A stretch of DNA of 64,000 nucleotides from Knoellia remsis. Lineage in GTDB: Bacteria; Actinomycetota; Actinomycetes; Actinomycetales; Dermatophilaceae. The translations under genes and the position numbers were made by a program. Positions 8,307 to 16,382 of the stretch are shown one piece after another (position 1 is the first letter of the stretch; each line of letters begins with the position of its first letter). The notes under the pieces are model-generated. The model saw only the letters and a list, made by a program, of their open reading frames with translations, searched no databases and was not told the DNA's origin. Where the stretch lies: positions 124,001 to 188,000 of the forward strand of contig NZ_PVTI01000001.1 in NCBI RefSeq assembly GCF_003002895.1. Reading direction: 5' to 3'.

Positions 8307-9131
8307 TCAGGCCGGGTTGTCGACCAGGCCAGGGGTGGCGCGACCCGGCACGACCCGGACGTCCACGCCGGAGCCTCGAAGGTCGTCCAGGGACGCCTCC
8401 GAGGCTGCGCTGTCGGTGACGACGACATCGACATCCGCAAGGGTCGTGATGTGGGCTCCGGTCGACCGCCCGAGCTTGGTGTGGTCGACGACGAGGATGA
8501 CGTGGCGGGCGCGCTGGATCATCGTGCGGTTGATCCGTGCCTCGGACGGGTCGTGGGTCGTGAGCCCTCCGGACAGGCTGACCCCGTCAGCGCCGACGAC
8601 GGCGACGTCGATCCCCACGGTGCGCAGCGTCGACTCGGCGAGCTGTCCGACGAGCTCGAGCGAGCTGCTGCGCAGCATGCCACCCCCGATGAGAACCCGT
8701 GTCTGGCCGTGCTCGGCCGCGTGCAGGCCGATGCTCAGCGAGTTCGTGACGATCGTCAGGTCGGACCGGGTGCGCAGCGCCCGCACGACCTCGGCGGTGG
8801 TCGAACCCCCGGTGAGGCCGACAGTCTGCCGCCCCGGGGGGACGAGGGTTGCCGCCACCGCGGCGATGCGCGCCTTGGTGTGCTGCTGGTGGGCACCTCG
8901 CAGACGCACCGGCACCTCGCCACCCCCGACGGCGGGGCCGGCGCCACCGTGGGTTCGCACGAGGAGGCCCTGCTGCTCCAGACGGGCGAGGTCCCGGCGC
9001 ACCGTTCCCGGCGACGTGCCGAGCAGCCCGGCCAGGCTGCTCACGGACAGGTGCCCTCGCGTCTCCAGCAGCTCGAGCACTGCCACCATCCGGTCGGAAC
9101 GCCTGCGCGTCGGTGCACCGAAGTCGCTCAT
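8307..9131 (-). CDS. DeoR/GlpR-family transcriptional regulator
   Basis: A 274-residue regulator. Residues about 10-65 form the DeoR winged helix (RMVAVLELLETRGHLSVSSLAGLLGTSPGTVRRDLARLEQQGLLVRTHGGA). The remainder is the DeoRC sugar-phosphate sensor, with GLTGGSTTAEVV, IVTNSL, GGGML and GADGVSLSGGLTT marking the isomerase-like phosphate pocket. Such proteins usually repress sugar catabolic genes until a phosphosugar binds. No sugar kinase or transporter adjoins it; the convergent neighbour is the GH101 gene, and a link to it (for example by GalNAc phosphate) is only a guess. Confidence 0.88.
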   Translation of the reverse strand: MSDFGAPTRRRSDRMVAVLELLETRGHLSVSSLAGLLGTSPGTVRRDLARLEQQGLLVRTHGGAGPAVGGGEVPVRLRGAHQQHTKARIAAVAATLVPPGRQTVGLTGGSTTAEVVRALRTRSDLTIVTNSLSIGLHAAEHGQTRVLIGGGMLRSSSLELVGQLAESTLRTVGIDVAVVGADGVSLSGGLTTHDPSEARINRTMIQRARHVILVVDHTKLGRSTGAHITTLADVDVVVTDSAASEASLDDLRGSGVDVRVVPGRATPGLVDNPA

Positions 9132-9216
9132 CTGACGGACTTGCCTCCTTCTCCCTGGCCTCCATCATCCCGCGTCCCGTCGGGGCGCGGGAGTGGCGTC
9201 AGGCGCAGGAGTGGCG

Positions 9217-9603
9217 TCAGTGTGAGGTGCAGGTGCCGAACAGCTCGATGGTGTGGGTGACGTCGGTGAAGCCGTTGGCGCGCGCGACCTCCTCGGCCCA
9301 GCGCTCGACCGCCGGCCCCTCGACCTCGACGGTGCGACCGCACTCGCGGCAGACGAGGTGGTGGTGGTGGGTCTCGGTCGCGCAGGCCCGGTAGACCGCC
9401 TCGCCGTCGTCGGTGCGCAGCACGTCGACCTCGCCGTCCGCGGCCATGGCCTGCAGGTTGCGGTAGACCGTCGCCAGCCCGACCGCGTCGCCGCGGTCGC
9501 CGAGTCGCGCGTGCACGTCCTGCGCCGAGAGGAACTCCGGTGTCTGCGAGAGCAGCTCGGCCAGCGCGGCCCGCTGCCGGGTGGGGCGTCGTGTCGTCGT
9601 CAT
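9217..9603 (-). CDS. zur: Zinc uptake regulator, Fur family
   Basis: A 128-residue Fur-family repressor. The N-terminal winged helix contains SAQDVHARL and VGLATVYRNLQAM. The metal-binding half shows HHHH (79-82), the CRECG pair C85/C88 and a terminal C125, the usual structural zinc site and sensory ligands. Its place as last gene of znuA-znuC-znuB-zur, with a four-base overlap onto znuB, identifies it as Zur rather than Fur. It should repress this operon through the paired boxes upstream of znuA, and so regulate itself. Confidence 0.92.
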   Translation of the reverse strand: MTTTRRPTRQRAALAELLSQTPEFLSAQDVHARLGDRGDAVGLATVYRNLQAMAADGEVDVLRTDDGEAVYRACATETHHHHLVCRECGRTVEVEGPAVERWAEEVARANGFTDVTHTIELFGTCTSH

Positions 9604-10688
9604 CGGGTGGCCTCCTCGGTGCGTTCGTCGTCGACCGTATGCCGTCCGCGCGCCTCGTCGTCACCGTGCCGGTGGTCGTCGCCGAGCTGGCGGTCGTCAC
9701 CGTGCCGGTGGTCGTCCCGGCCGGCGTCGCCGTGGTCGTCCCAGTGGTCGTCGTGCGCCGCGTGCCGGTGCCCGTCGTGGAGGTAGTCGACGTGACCGTC
9801 GTGCGCGATGGCGAGGTGGCCGCAGCGCGGACCGTGCTCGTGGTCGTGCCGCTCCGCCCGGGCGTGCGAGGCCCGACGCACCCGCCGGGCCAGCGCGGAG
9901 GCGAGGCTCAGGGCGAGGAAGACGCCGATCGCGATGAGCACGATCGTCCCGCCGCTCGGCGTCTCCGCGTAGAAGGAGAGGACGACTCCGGACACGCTCG
10001 ACGCGAGCCCGATCAGCGAGGCCCACGCGAGGCTGCTCCGGAAGCTGCGCGAGACGAGCTGTGCCGACGCGTTGGGGATGATCATGAGTGCGGTGATGAG
10101 GAGCAGCCCGACGACCCGCATCGACACGACAACGGTGACGGCGGTCAACACGGACAGGGCCACGTTGTAGCCGCGCACGGGGAGCCCGACGGCGGTGGCG
10201 TACTCCTCGTCGCTCGCCACGGCGAAGAACCGCTGGCGCAGCACCAACGTCACCGTCACCACGACGGTCGCGAGCCCGGCGAAGACGACGATGTCGCTGC
10301 GGCTCGTCGTGAGGATGGCACCGAAGAGGTAGGCCGTGAGGTTCGCCGGTGTCGTCGCCGACGAGCGCGAGATGAGGACGACGCCCAGTGCGATGCCGCC
10401 GTAGAACATGACGGCGAGGGCGATGTCGCCGCTCGTGCGTCCGGTCGCCCGGATCACCTCCACCGCGACGGCCGCGGCGACGGCGGCCAGCAGTGCCGTG
10501 ACGACCGGCATGGACCCCGTGAGGATTCCGACGGCGACACCGGCGAGGGCGACGTGCCCGATCCCGTCGCCGATGAGCGACATCCGGCGCTGCACGAGGA
10601 AGGCGCCGACGAGCGGCGCGGCGAGGCCGACGAGCACGGCGGCGACGAGCGCCTGACGCATGAAGTCGAGGGACAGCAGCTCGCTCAT
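9600..10688 (-). CDS. znuB: Zinc ABC transporter permease with His-rich C-terminal tail
   Basis: A 362-residue permease of the ABC-3 (ZnuB) family, moving zinc or a similar divalent metal inward. Residues 1 to about 270 have eight or so hydrophobic spans and family segments such as FLVQRRMSLIGDGIGHVALAG, and LITALMIIPNASAQL. The last 90 or so residues are an unusual hydrophilic tail with about 18 His and many Asp, including the repeated DDHRHGDD block; typical ZnuB proteins end after the last helix. The tail could buffer zinc at the cytosolic face. Start and stop overlap znuC and zur by four bases each. Confidence 0.92.
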   Translation of the reverse strand: MSELLSLDFMRQALVAAVLVGLAAPLVGAFLVQRRMSLIGDGIGHVALAGVAVGILTGSMPVVTALLAAVAAAVAVEVIRATGRTSGDIALAVMFYGGIALGVVLISRSSATTPANLTAYLFGAILTTSRSDIVVFAGLATVVVTVTLVLRQRFFAVASDEEYATAVGLPVRGYNVALSVLTAVTVVVSMRVVGLLLITALMIIPNASAQLVSRSFRSSLAWASLIGLASSVSGVVLSFYAETPSGGTIVLIAIGVFLALSLASALARRVRRASHARAERHDHEHGPRCGHLAIAHDGHVDYLHDGHRHAAHDDHWDDHGDAGRDDHRHGDDRQLGDDHRHGDDEARGRHTVDDERTEEATR

Positions 10689-11515
10689 CGGTTCTCCTCC
10701 CGTGTCGGCAGGGGGTCGCTCACGACGGCGGCAAGGCCGGCCTCACGCGTGTCGTCGGGGGAGTGGTGGTGTCCGCTGCCGCGCTCGTGGCTGCGGTGTC
10801 CGGTGGCGTATGCCGCGGGGTCGCCGTCGAAGTCGACGTGTCCCCTGTCCATGCAGACGATGCGGGTGACGACGTCGCGGAAGGCGTCGAGCTCGTGGGT
10901 CACGACGAGCATCGAGGTGCCGGTGTCCACGAGACCCGCGAGGACGTCGGCGAGGACGCGCTGGTTCGCGGCGTCGACCCCGGCTGTGGGCTCGTCCATG
11001 ATCAGCAGGTCCGGCCCGGCGGCGAGGGCGCGCGCGATGAGCACCCGGCGCTGCTGGCCGCCACTGAGGGCGGCGACGTCCTCGCCGGCCCGGTCGGCCA
11101 GACCGACGGCCTCGAGGGCGCGCTCGACCGTGGTCGCGTCGACGGCCGCCGCTGGACGCCACCACGGGCGCAGGGCGAGCCGTCCTGTGGCCACGACCTC
11201 ACGGACGGTGGCGCGCACCGTCTGCGAGAGCGAGTGCCTCTGCGGGACGTAGCCGATGCGCGGCTTGTCCCGGAACCGCTCGATCGGGGTGCCGAAGAGC
11301 AGGACCTCGCCGCCGAGGTGTTCGGAGAGCCCGAGCAGCCCCTTGACGAGGGTCGACTTGCCCGACCCGTTGGGTCCGAGAAGGGCGACGACCTCGCCGG
11401 CGCGCTGCTCCAGACTGACCCGGTCGACGACCACGCGGTCGCCGTAGCCGAAGGATGCCGACCGCAGCTCGACGAGCGGTGGGGCGGCGTGCGCCGTGTC
11501 GTGTGCGGAGCTCAT
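10685..11515 (-). CDS. znuC: Zinc ABC transporter ATP-binding protein
   Basis: A 276-residue ATPase that powers ZnuAB. The Walker A (GPNGSGKST), Q-loop (YVPQRHSL), signature (LSGGQQRR), Walker B (LLIMDEPT) and switch His (VTHEL) are all present. The C-terminus carries a small His cluster (SHERGSGHHHS), echoing the tail of ZnuB. I chose the ATG at 11515, which overlaps the znuA stop as ATGA and has an AGGGGT ribosome site; a GTG two codons upstream is possible. Confidence 0.93.
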   Translation of the reverse strand: MSSAHDTAHAAPPLVELRSASFGYGDRVVVDRVSLEQRAGEVVALLGPNGSGKSTLVKGLLGLSEHLGGEVLLFGTPIERFRDKPRIGYVPQRHSLSQTVRATVREVVATGRLALRPWWRPAAAVDATTVERALEAVGLADRAGEDVAALSGGQQRRVLIARALAAGPDLLIMDEPTAGVDAANQRVLADVLAGLVDTGTSMLVVTHELDAFRDVVTRIVCMDRGHVDFDGDPAAYATGHRSHERGSGHHHSPDDTREAGLAAVVSDPLPTREENR

Positions 11516-12438
11516 CGACACCCCTGTCCTTCGACGAGGGTCGCGAGGTTGGCCCGCATGACCTCGGGGTAGCTGCGACCCCTGGACGTGTCGGTGATGC
11601 CCTCGAGCGGGTCGAGCACCTCGACGACGGCGCCACTCTCGCGCGCCACGGTCTCGGCGAGCTCGGGTGAGACGAGTGGCTCGGCGTAGACGGTCGTGAC
11701 CTTCTGCTCACGGATGAGCTCGACGACGGCCTTCATCGTCGCGGCGTTCGGCTCGACGTCGGGGGAGAGGCCGGAGATGCCCTCCTGGTGCAGGTCGTAG
11801 CGTGCGGCGAGGTAGCCGAAGGCGGCGTGGCCGGTGACCAGCTCGCGGCTCGCGCAGTTCTTGAGGCCCGCCGTGAACTCGTTGTCCAGCGTGGTCAGCT
11901 CGGCGACGAACGTCGCCGCGTTCTGCCGGTATGCCGGTGCGTTGCCGGCGTCGGTCTGCGCGAGCCGGTCGCCGATCGCCGTCACGGCCTCGGCGTACTT
12001 CGTGGGGTCGAGCCAGAAGTGCGGGTCGATGCCGCCGTGGTCGTGGTGCTCGTGGTCGCCACCCTGCTCCTCGGCGCTGTCGAGGGTGAGGTCGACCTCC
12101 GAGGTGACATCGAAGGTCTGCTCCTTCTCAAGTCCCTCGACGGCCGCGTCGACGGCGGCCTGGAAGCCCTTCTCGTAGACGACGAGGTCGGCGCGGTGCA
12201 GTCCGGCGACGTCCTTCGGGGTGAGCTCGAGGTCGTGCGGTTCGGCTCCGGCCCGGGTGAGGTTCGTGACGGTGACGTGGTCACCGCCGACGCGCTCCAC
12301 GGCATACGCGAGGGGGTAGAAGGCGGCGCTCACGGCCAGGCGCCCGGCGCTGTCGCCGGCGGTGTCGGTCGTGGAGGAGCCGCAGGCGGAGAGGGCGAGC
12401 AGGCCGGCGACGACCGTGGCGAGAGAGGCGAGCTTCAT
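11512..12438 (-). CDS. znuA: Zinc-binding lipoprotein of ABC transporter
   Basis: A 308-residue cluster A-I (TroA/ZnuA) solute-binding lipoprotein. The signal peptide ends at lipobox LSAC, giving an N-terminal lipid anchor. Metal ligands include H in EPHDLELTP, H in GHAAFGYLA and the last acidic site in YAEPLVSPELAE. The His-rich loop GGDHEHHDHGGIDPHFWLDP is the flexible zinc-acquisition loop typical of ZnuA. The ATG at 12438 gives the best signal peptide, although upstream in-frame TTG and ATG codons exist; this start lies inside a Zur-like box. It leads the four-gene operon. Confidence 0.94.
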   Translation of the reverse strand: MKLASLATVVAGLLALSACGSSTTDTAGDSAGRLAVSAAFYPLAYAVERVGGDHVTVTNLTRAGAEPHDLELTPKDVAGLHRADLVVYEKGFQAAVDAAVEGLEKEQTFDVTSEVDLTLDSAEEQGGDHEHHDHGGIDPHFWLDPTKYAEAVTAIGDRLAQTDAGNAPAYRQNAATFVAELTTLDNEFTAGLKNCASRELVTGHAAFGYLAARYDLHQEGISGLSPDVEPNAATMKAVVELIREQKVTTVYAEPLVSPELAETVARESGAVVEVLDPLEGITDTSRGRSYPEVMRANLATLVEGQGCR

Positions 12439-12474
12439 GACAATCATTCTCAACTAGGGTGAGAATGATTGTCA
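12438..12474 (-). promoter_or_regulatory. Paired Zur-like boxes at the znuA start
   Basis: The 15-mer TGAGAATGATTGTCA at 12460-12474 is repeated in perfect inverted form as TGACAATCATTCTCA at 12438-12452, with seven bases between. Each half fits the actinobacterial Zur pattern TGAnAATnATTnTCA. One copy runs into the znuA start codon, so bound Zur would block both transcription and, in effect, a leaderless or short-leader message. Confidence 0.88.
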
Positions 12475-12480
12475 AAAGGG

Positions 12481-12762
12481 TCAGCGGGGGAAGGCCTGGG
12501 TCAGGGTGATCGCGAGCGCCATCGCGACGACGGCGATGCGCATGAGCCGCTCCGGCGTCGTGAGCCGCGGCCAGCCGAGCAGGAGCAGCCAGAGGAGGAA
12601 GAGCGTCACGAGGGCGACGAGCACCCAGCCCCAGCCGGGGATGAGGATGCCGGCGACCATGAGTCCGAGGACGAGCAGGAAGGGGACGGCCCGCGGCAGT
12701 CCGGACATCGACCTCAGGGCAGGGGCGCTGGCGTTCTCCAGGGACTCGCGAAACGGTGACAC
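12481..12762 (-). CDS. Small membrane protein, DUF6703-like
   Basis: A 93-residue protein with two or three hydrophobic helices (AVPFLLVLGLMVAGI, WVLVALVTLFLLWLLLLGW, and a weaker one near the C-terminus). The sequence resembles the actinobacterial DUF6703 family, recalled from memory and not checked. I chose the GTG at 12762; the frame extends further upstream but that part is Arg/Ser/Thr-rich and unlike protein. It reads toward the zinc operon and its stop is seven bases from the Zur-like boxes. Role unknown. Confidence 0.6.
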   Translation of the reverse strand: MSPFRESLENASAPALRSMSGLPRAVPFLLVLGLMVAGILIPGWGWVLVALVTLFLLWLLLLGWPRLTTPERLMRIAVVAMALAITLTQAFPR

Positions 12763-12812
12763 GAGGGGTGAGCCTACGTGGTGGGAATGCGCTGAGGTCG
12801 ACCGTCGTTCGA

Positions 12813-12830
12813 TGGGTGAAAGTTCAACTA
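12813..12830 (+). promoter_or_regulatory. Possible RosR-like operator before FMN reductase gene
   Basis: TGGGTGAAAGTTCAACTA ends in a perfect TCAACTA half site of the corynebacterial RosR consensus (TTGTTGA-N4-TCAACWA); the left half is degenerate. A similar and better site precedes the monooxygenase gene at 18899. RosR in Corynebacterium controls FMN reductases and luciferase-like monooxygenases. Confidence 0.45.
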
Positions 12831-12853
12831 GTACGGCTCCCGAAGGAGTGCTC

Positions 12854-13441
12854 ATGAGCACCCGCACCCGACCCCTCATCCGTCTCGTCGTCGGCAGCGT
12901 GCGTCCGGTGCGCGTCGGCGACCAGATCGCCGAGGTGCTTGCCCCAGTCATCGCCGAGGCCGCCGACGCCGAGGTCGAGATCGTCGACCTCGCAGACCTC
13001 GCCCTCCCGCTGCTCGACGAGCCGCGGATGCCGGCGCTCGGCGACTACGCGCAGGAGCACACGAAGGCGTGGGCTGCGACGGTCTCCGGCGCCGACGGCA
13101 TCGTCCTGCTCTCACCGCAGTACAACGGCGGCTACCCGGCCTCGGTGAAGAACGCCATCGACTACCTCTACGCCGAATGGAAGGACAAGCCGATCGAGAT
13201 CGTCACCTACGGCGGTCACGGCGGCGGACTCGCCGCCAAGCAGCTGCGCGACGTCCTCGCGTTCATCGGCGCCGACCTCGGCGAGAACGACGCCGCCATC
13301 ACCCTGGCGCGCGAGGCGTACGGCCCGGACTGGCGCCTCGCCGACCCGGCGGCCGCCGTGGCCGACGGTCTCGACGAGGTCCGCGCCGGTGCTCGCGCCC
13401 TCGGCGAGCGCGTCCGGGGCCGCGAGCTCGTCTACAGCTGA
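12854..13441 (+). CDS. NAD(P)H-dependent FMN reductase family protein
   Basis: A 195-residue flavodoxin-fold oxidoreductase. [13 protein letters not shown] near the N-terminus is the FMN phosphate loop and [20 protein letters not shown] is the classic SsuE/azoreductase-type flavin segment; [14 protein letters not shown] follows. It would reduce FMN or quinone/azo substrates with NAD(P)H in the cytosol. Start ATG at 12854 follows AGGAG at six bases. A RosR-like half-palindrome lies 24 bases before the start, suggesting oxidative-stress control. The upstream frame continues but has no ribosome site. Confidence 0.88.
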   Translation: MSTRTRPLIRLVVGSVRPVRVGDQIAEVLAPVIAEAADAEVEIVDLADLALPLLDEPRMPALGDYAQEHTKAWAATVSGADGIVLLSPQYNGGYPASVKNAIDYLYAEWKDKPIEIVTYGGHGGGLAAKQLRDVLAFIGADLGENDAAITLAREAYGPDWRLADPAAAVADGLDEVRAGARALGERVRGRELVYS

Positions 13442-13510
13442 CTCGAGAAGCTGCGCGGCCGACACCACGGCGCGCGGCCGGCATACGCCCACACCGCGTG
13501 AAGAACCCAT

Positions 13511-13560
13511 CCAATGGGGTGAGTTCGGGACAAACGTCCGTCCCGGGCTCACCCCATTGG
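13511..13560. repeat. Intergenic palindrome, TGAGTTCGGGAC family
   Basis: CCAATGGGGTGAGTTCGGGAC pairs with GTCCCGGGCTCACCCCATTGG around a short loop, and a further ACGGTTCGGGACGAG follows. It lies between the FMN reductase gene and glyS. Two copies of the same GGGTGAGTTCGGGACGG core form a tandem repeat at 56736-56816. Confidence 0.8.
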
Positions 13561-13622
13561 ACGGTTCGGGACGAGCTGGCGCGAGTTCGGTGCAGCCGAG
13601 GCGGGACAGTACCCTTGCGCGC

Positions 13623-15038
13623 ATGGCCAAGGAGACCTCCACCGTCGATACCGTCGTCAACCTCTGCAAGCGTCGCGGCTTCGTCTTCCCCAGTGGAGAG
13701 ATCTACGGCGGTACCCGGTCGGCGTGGGACTACGGCCCCCTCGGTGTCGAGCTCAAGGAGAACATCCGCCGCCAGTGGTGGAAGTCGATGGTGACCGGCC
13801 GCGACGACGTCGTCGGCCTCGACTCCTCGATCATCCTGCCGCGCGAGACCTGGGTCGCCTCCGGCCACGTCGGCACCTTCAGCGACCCGCTCATCGAGTG
13901 CCTCAGCTGCCACAAGCGCTTCCGGATGGACCACCTCCAGGAGGCGTTCGCCGACAAGAAGAACAAGCGCGCCGCCGCCGACGACCAGCTCGACCCCGAC
14001 CACGTCACGCTCGCCGACCTCACCTGCCCGAACTGCGGCACCAAGGGCGAGTGGACCGCGCCGCGCGACTTCAACATGATGCTCAAGACCTACCTCGGCG
14101 TCATCGAGGACGAGTCGGGGCTGCACTACCTGCGCCCCGAGACGGCGCAGGGCATCTTCGTCAACTTCCTCAACGTCATGCAGACGTCGCGCAAGAAGCC
14201 GCCGTTCGGCATCGCCCAGACCGGCAAGAGCTTCCGCAACGAGATCACGCCGGGCAACTTCATCTTCCGCACCCGCGAGTTCGAGCAGATGGAGATGGAG
14301 TTCTTCGTCAAGCCCGGCGACGACGAGCAGTGGCACCAGTACTGGATCGACGAGCGCACCCGCTGGTACGTCGACCTCGGCATCAACCCCGACAACCTGC
14401 GCCACTTCGAGCACCCCAAGGAGAAGCTCTCCCACTACTCGACGCGCACCGTCGACATCGAGTACCGCTTCAACTTCGCCGGCTCCGAGTGGGGCGAGCT
14501 CGAGGGCATCGCGAACCGCACCGACTTCGACCTGTCGACGCACAGCCAGCACTCCGGCACCGACCTCGTCTTCTTCGACCAGACGACCGGCGAGAAGTAC
14601 ACGCCCTACGTCATCGAGCCCGCGGCCGGCCTGTCGCGTTCGCTCATGACGTTCCTCGTCGACGCCTACGCCGAGGACGAGGCCCCCAACACCAAGGGCG
14701 GCGTCGACAAGCGCGTCGTGCTGCGCCTCGACCACCGGCTCGCGCCGGTCAAGGCCGCGGTGCTGCCGCTGTCGCGCAACGCCGACCTCTCGCCCAAGGC
14801 GCGCGACCTCGCGGCCACCCTGCGCAAGAACTGGAACGTCGACTTCGACGACGCCGGAGCGATCGGCAAGCGCTACCGCCGCCAGGACGAGATCGGCACG
14901 CCGTACTGCATCACCGTCGACTTCGACACCCTCGAGGACCAGGCGGTCACCATCCGCGAGCGCGACACGATGGAGCAGCAGCGCGTCGCGCTCGACCAGG
15001 TGGAGGGCTTCCTCGCCCAGCGCCTCGTCGGCAGCTGA
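13623..15038 (+). CDS. glyS: Glycine--tRNA ligase (alpha2 type)
   Basis: A 471-residue class II synthetase of the homodimeric type. Motif pieces are clear: [22 protein letters not shown] near the N-terminus, a zinc-like insert with CLSCHKRF and CPNCG (about 92-140), [14 protein letters not shown], the motif 2 [25 protein letters not shown] region, and [14 protein letters not shown] for motif 3. The C-terminal anticodon-binding domain includes [10 protein letters not shown]. It charges tRNA-Gly. The ATG at 13623 starts the conserved N-terminus. Confidence 0.97.
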   Translation: MAKETSTVDTVVNLCKRRGFVFPSGEIYGGTRSAWDYGPLGVELKENIRRQWWKSMVTGRDDVVGLDSSIILPRETWVASGHVGTFSDPLIECLSCHKRFRMDHLQEAFADKKNKRAAADDQLDPDHVTLADLTCPNCGTKGEWTAPRDFNMMLKTYLGVIEDESGLHYLRPETAQGIFVNFLNVMQTSRKKPPFGIAQTGKSFRNEITPGNFIFRTREFEQMEMEFFVKPGDDEQWHQYWIDERTRWYVDLGINPDNLRHFEHPKEKLSHYSTRTVDIEYRFNFAGSEWGELEGIANRTDFDLSTHSQHSGTDLVFFDQTTGEKYTPYVIEPAAGLSRSLMTFLVDAYAEDEAPNTKGGVDKRVVLRLDHRLAPVKAAVLPLSRNADLSPKARDLAATLRKNWNVDFDDAGAIGKRYRRQDEIGTPYCITVDFDTLEDQAVTIRERDTMEQQRVALDQVEGFLAQRLVGS

Positions 15039-15060
15039 TGCCGGTCACCGAGACTCCGTC

Positions 15061-16347
15061 GTGAGCGGCGGGTCCGCACCCGCCGCTCACGCCGCGACAC
15101 CCTCACCCCGGCACGCGGGGCTGCTCCTGACGCTCGTCCTCGCCGGCATGGCGATGCTCGGGCCGTTCTCGATCGACACACCCTTCCCGGCGTTCGCGCA
15201 GATGCGCGGCGAGTTCGGTGTCGACGTCGACGACATGCAGCTCGTCGTCAGCGCCTACATGCTCGCGTTCGCCGCGATGACGCCGTTCCACGGCCCGCTC
15301 TCCGACGCCGTCGGGAGGCGACCGGTCATCATCGGTGCGCTCACGGCATACGCGCTCGCCAGTGTCGGGTGCGCGCTCTCGCCGAACCTGCCGACGCTGC
15401 TCGTCTTCCGCGTCCTGCAGGGCCTGTCCGCCGGCGGCTCCACGATCATCGGGCGCACGATCATCCGCGACCTCTTCGACGGCCCCGAGGCGCAGCGGGT
15501 CATGAGCCGGGTGATGATGATCTTCGGTCTGGCGCCCGCGGTTGCGCCGGTCATCGGGGGCCTGCTCCTCGGGCTCGGTCCGTGGCCGCTCATCTTCTGG
15601 TTCACGGGGCTCTTCGCCGTCGTCCTCGCCGTCGCGGTCCTCGTCGTCGTGCCCGAGACACACCCGCGCGAACGCCGCCGCCCGATGCGCCTCGGGCCGA
15701 TGCTCGGCGACCTCGTCCACGTCGCGCGCGACGGCCAGTTCGAGCGCATGGGGTGGGCGATCACCCTCGTCTTCGCCGGGCAGTTCATCTACATCGGCGG
15801 CGCGGCGATCTTCGTCCTCGACCTCCTCGGCAAGGGGGAGGGCGACTTCTGGCAGTTCTTCGTCCCGATGATCAGCGGCGTCGTCCTCGGCTCGTGGATC
15901 AGCGGACGGTCCGCGGGTCGGGTCCGCGCGCGCCGGCTCATCACGTGGGCGTTCCTCTTCGCCGCGGCCATGGCCGTCGTCAACGTCGTCCTCGCCGTGG
16001 CGTTCGGTCCGGTGCTCCCGTGGGCGGTCGTCGGGCCCAGCCTCATCGCCATCGGCACGGGCATGGCGTTCCCGACGATCCAGGTCGCGATGCTCGACCT
16101 CTTCCCGCAGATGCGCGGCGCCGCGGCGTCCGTCGCCGGGGTCATGCCGCTCGCGACGAACGCGCTCATCGCCGCCGTGGTGACGCCGCTCGTCAGCGGC
16201 TCCGTGGTGACGCTCGCCGCCACGAGTCTCGCGCTCGTCGCCCTCGGCTGCCTGCTGTGGGCCTGGCACATCACGACCACCTCGACCCGCTCGTGGCGTC
16301 GTGCCAGCGGTCCCGGCGACGCACCGCCGACCGCCGACCCGACCTGA
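15061..16347 (+). CDS. Bcr/CflA-type multidrug MFS transporter
   Basis: A 428-residue major facilitator protein with about twelve hydrophobic helices. The N-terminal FSIDTPFPAFAQM segment with acidic residues in helix 1 and QLVVSAYMLAFA fit drug:H+ antiporter family DHA1 of Bcr/CflA type; GPLSDAVGRRPVIIGAL is the loop 2-3 signature. The C-terminal tail after about residue 400 is polar. GTG start 22 bases after the glyS stop suggests cotranscription. Its drug or metabolite substrate is not predictable. Confidence 0.85.
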   Translation: MSGGSAPAAHAATPSPRHAGLLLTLVLAGMAMLGPFSIDTPFPAFAQMRGEFGVDVDDMQLVVSAYMLAFAAMTPFHGPLSDAVGRRPVIIGALTAYALASVGCALSPNLPTLLVFRVLQGLSAGGSTIIGRTIIRDLFDGPEAQRVMSRVMMIFGLAPAVAPVIGGLLLGLGPWPLIFWFTGLFAVVLAVAVLVVVPETHPRERRRPMRLGPMLGDLVHVARDGQFERMGWAITLVFAGQFIYIGGAAIFVLDLLGKGEGDFWQFFVPMISGVVLGSWISGRSAGRVRARRLITWAFLFAAAMAVVNVVLAVAFGPVLPWAVVGPSLIAIGTGMAFPTIQVAMLDLFPQMRGAAASVAGVMPLATNALIAAVVTPLVSGSVVTLAATSLALVALGCLLWAWHITTTSTRSWRRASGPGDAPPTADPT

Positions 16348-16382
16348 CCGGCGCCGGCCCCGGGCGGGCTATCGTCGAGGCC

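Noticed and set aside
5138-8440. Very long open frame (about 1100 codons) on the minus strand opposite the GH101 gene
   Set aside because: It mirrors the codon pattern of the GH101 gene, has Arg/Val/Gly-rich composition and no family motif; a high-GC shadow.
9540-11252. 570-codon plus-strand frame across znuB and znuC
   Set aside because: Antisense to the zinc transporter genes; Arg/Asp/Glu-rich repeats come from the His/Asp codons of the ZnuB tail.
13501-13622. T-box or other riboswitch before glyS
   Set aside because: The strong palindrome belongs to a dispersed repeat family and no specifier loop or antiterminator bulge is present.
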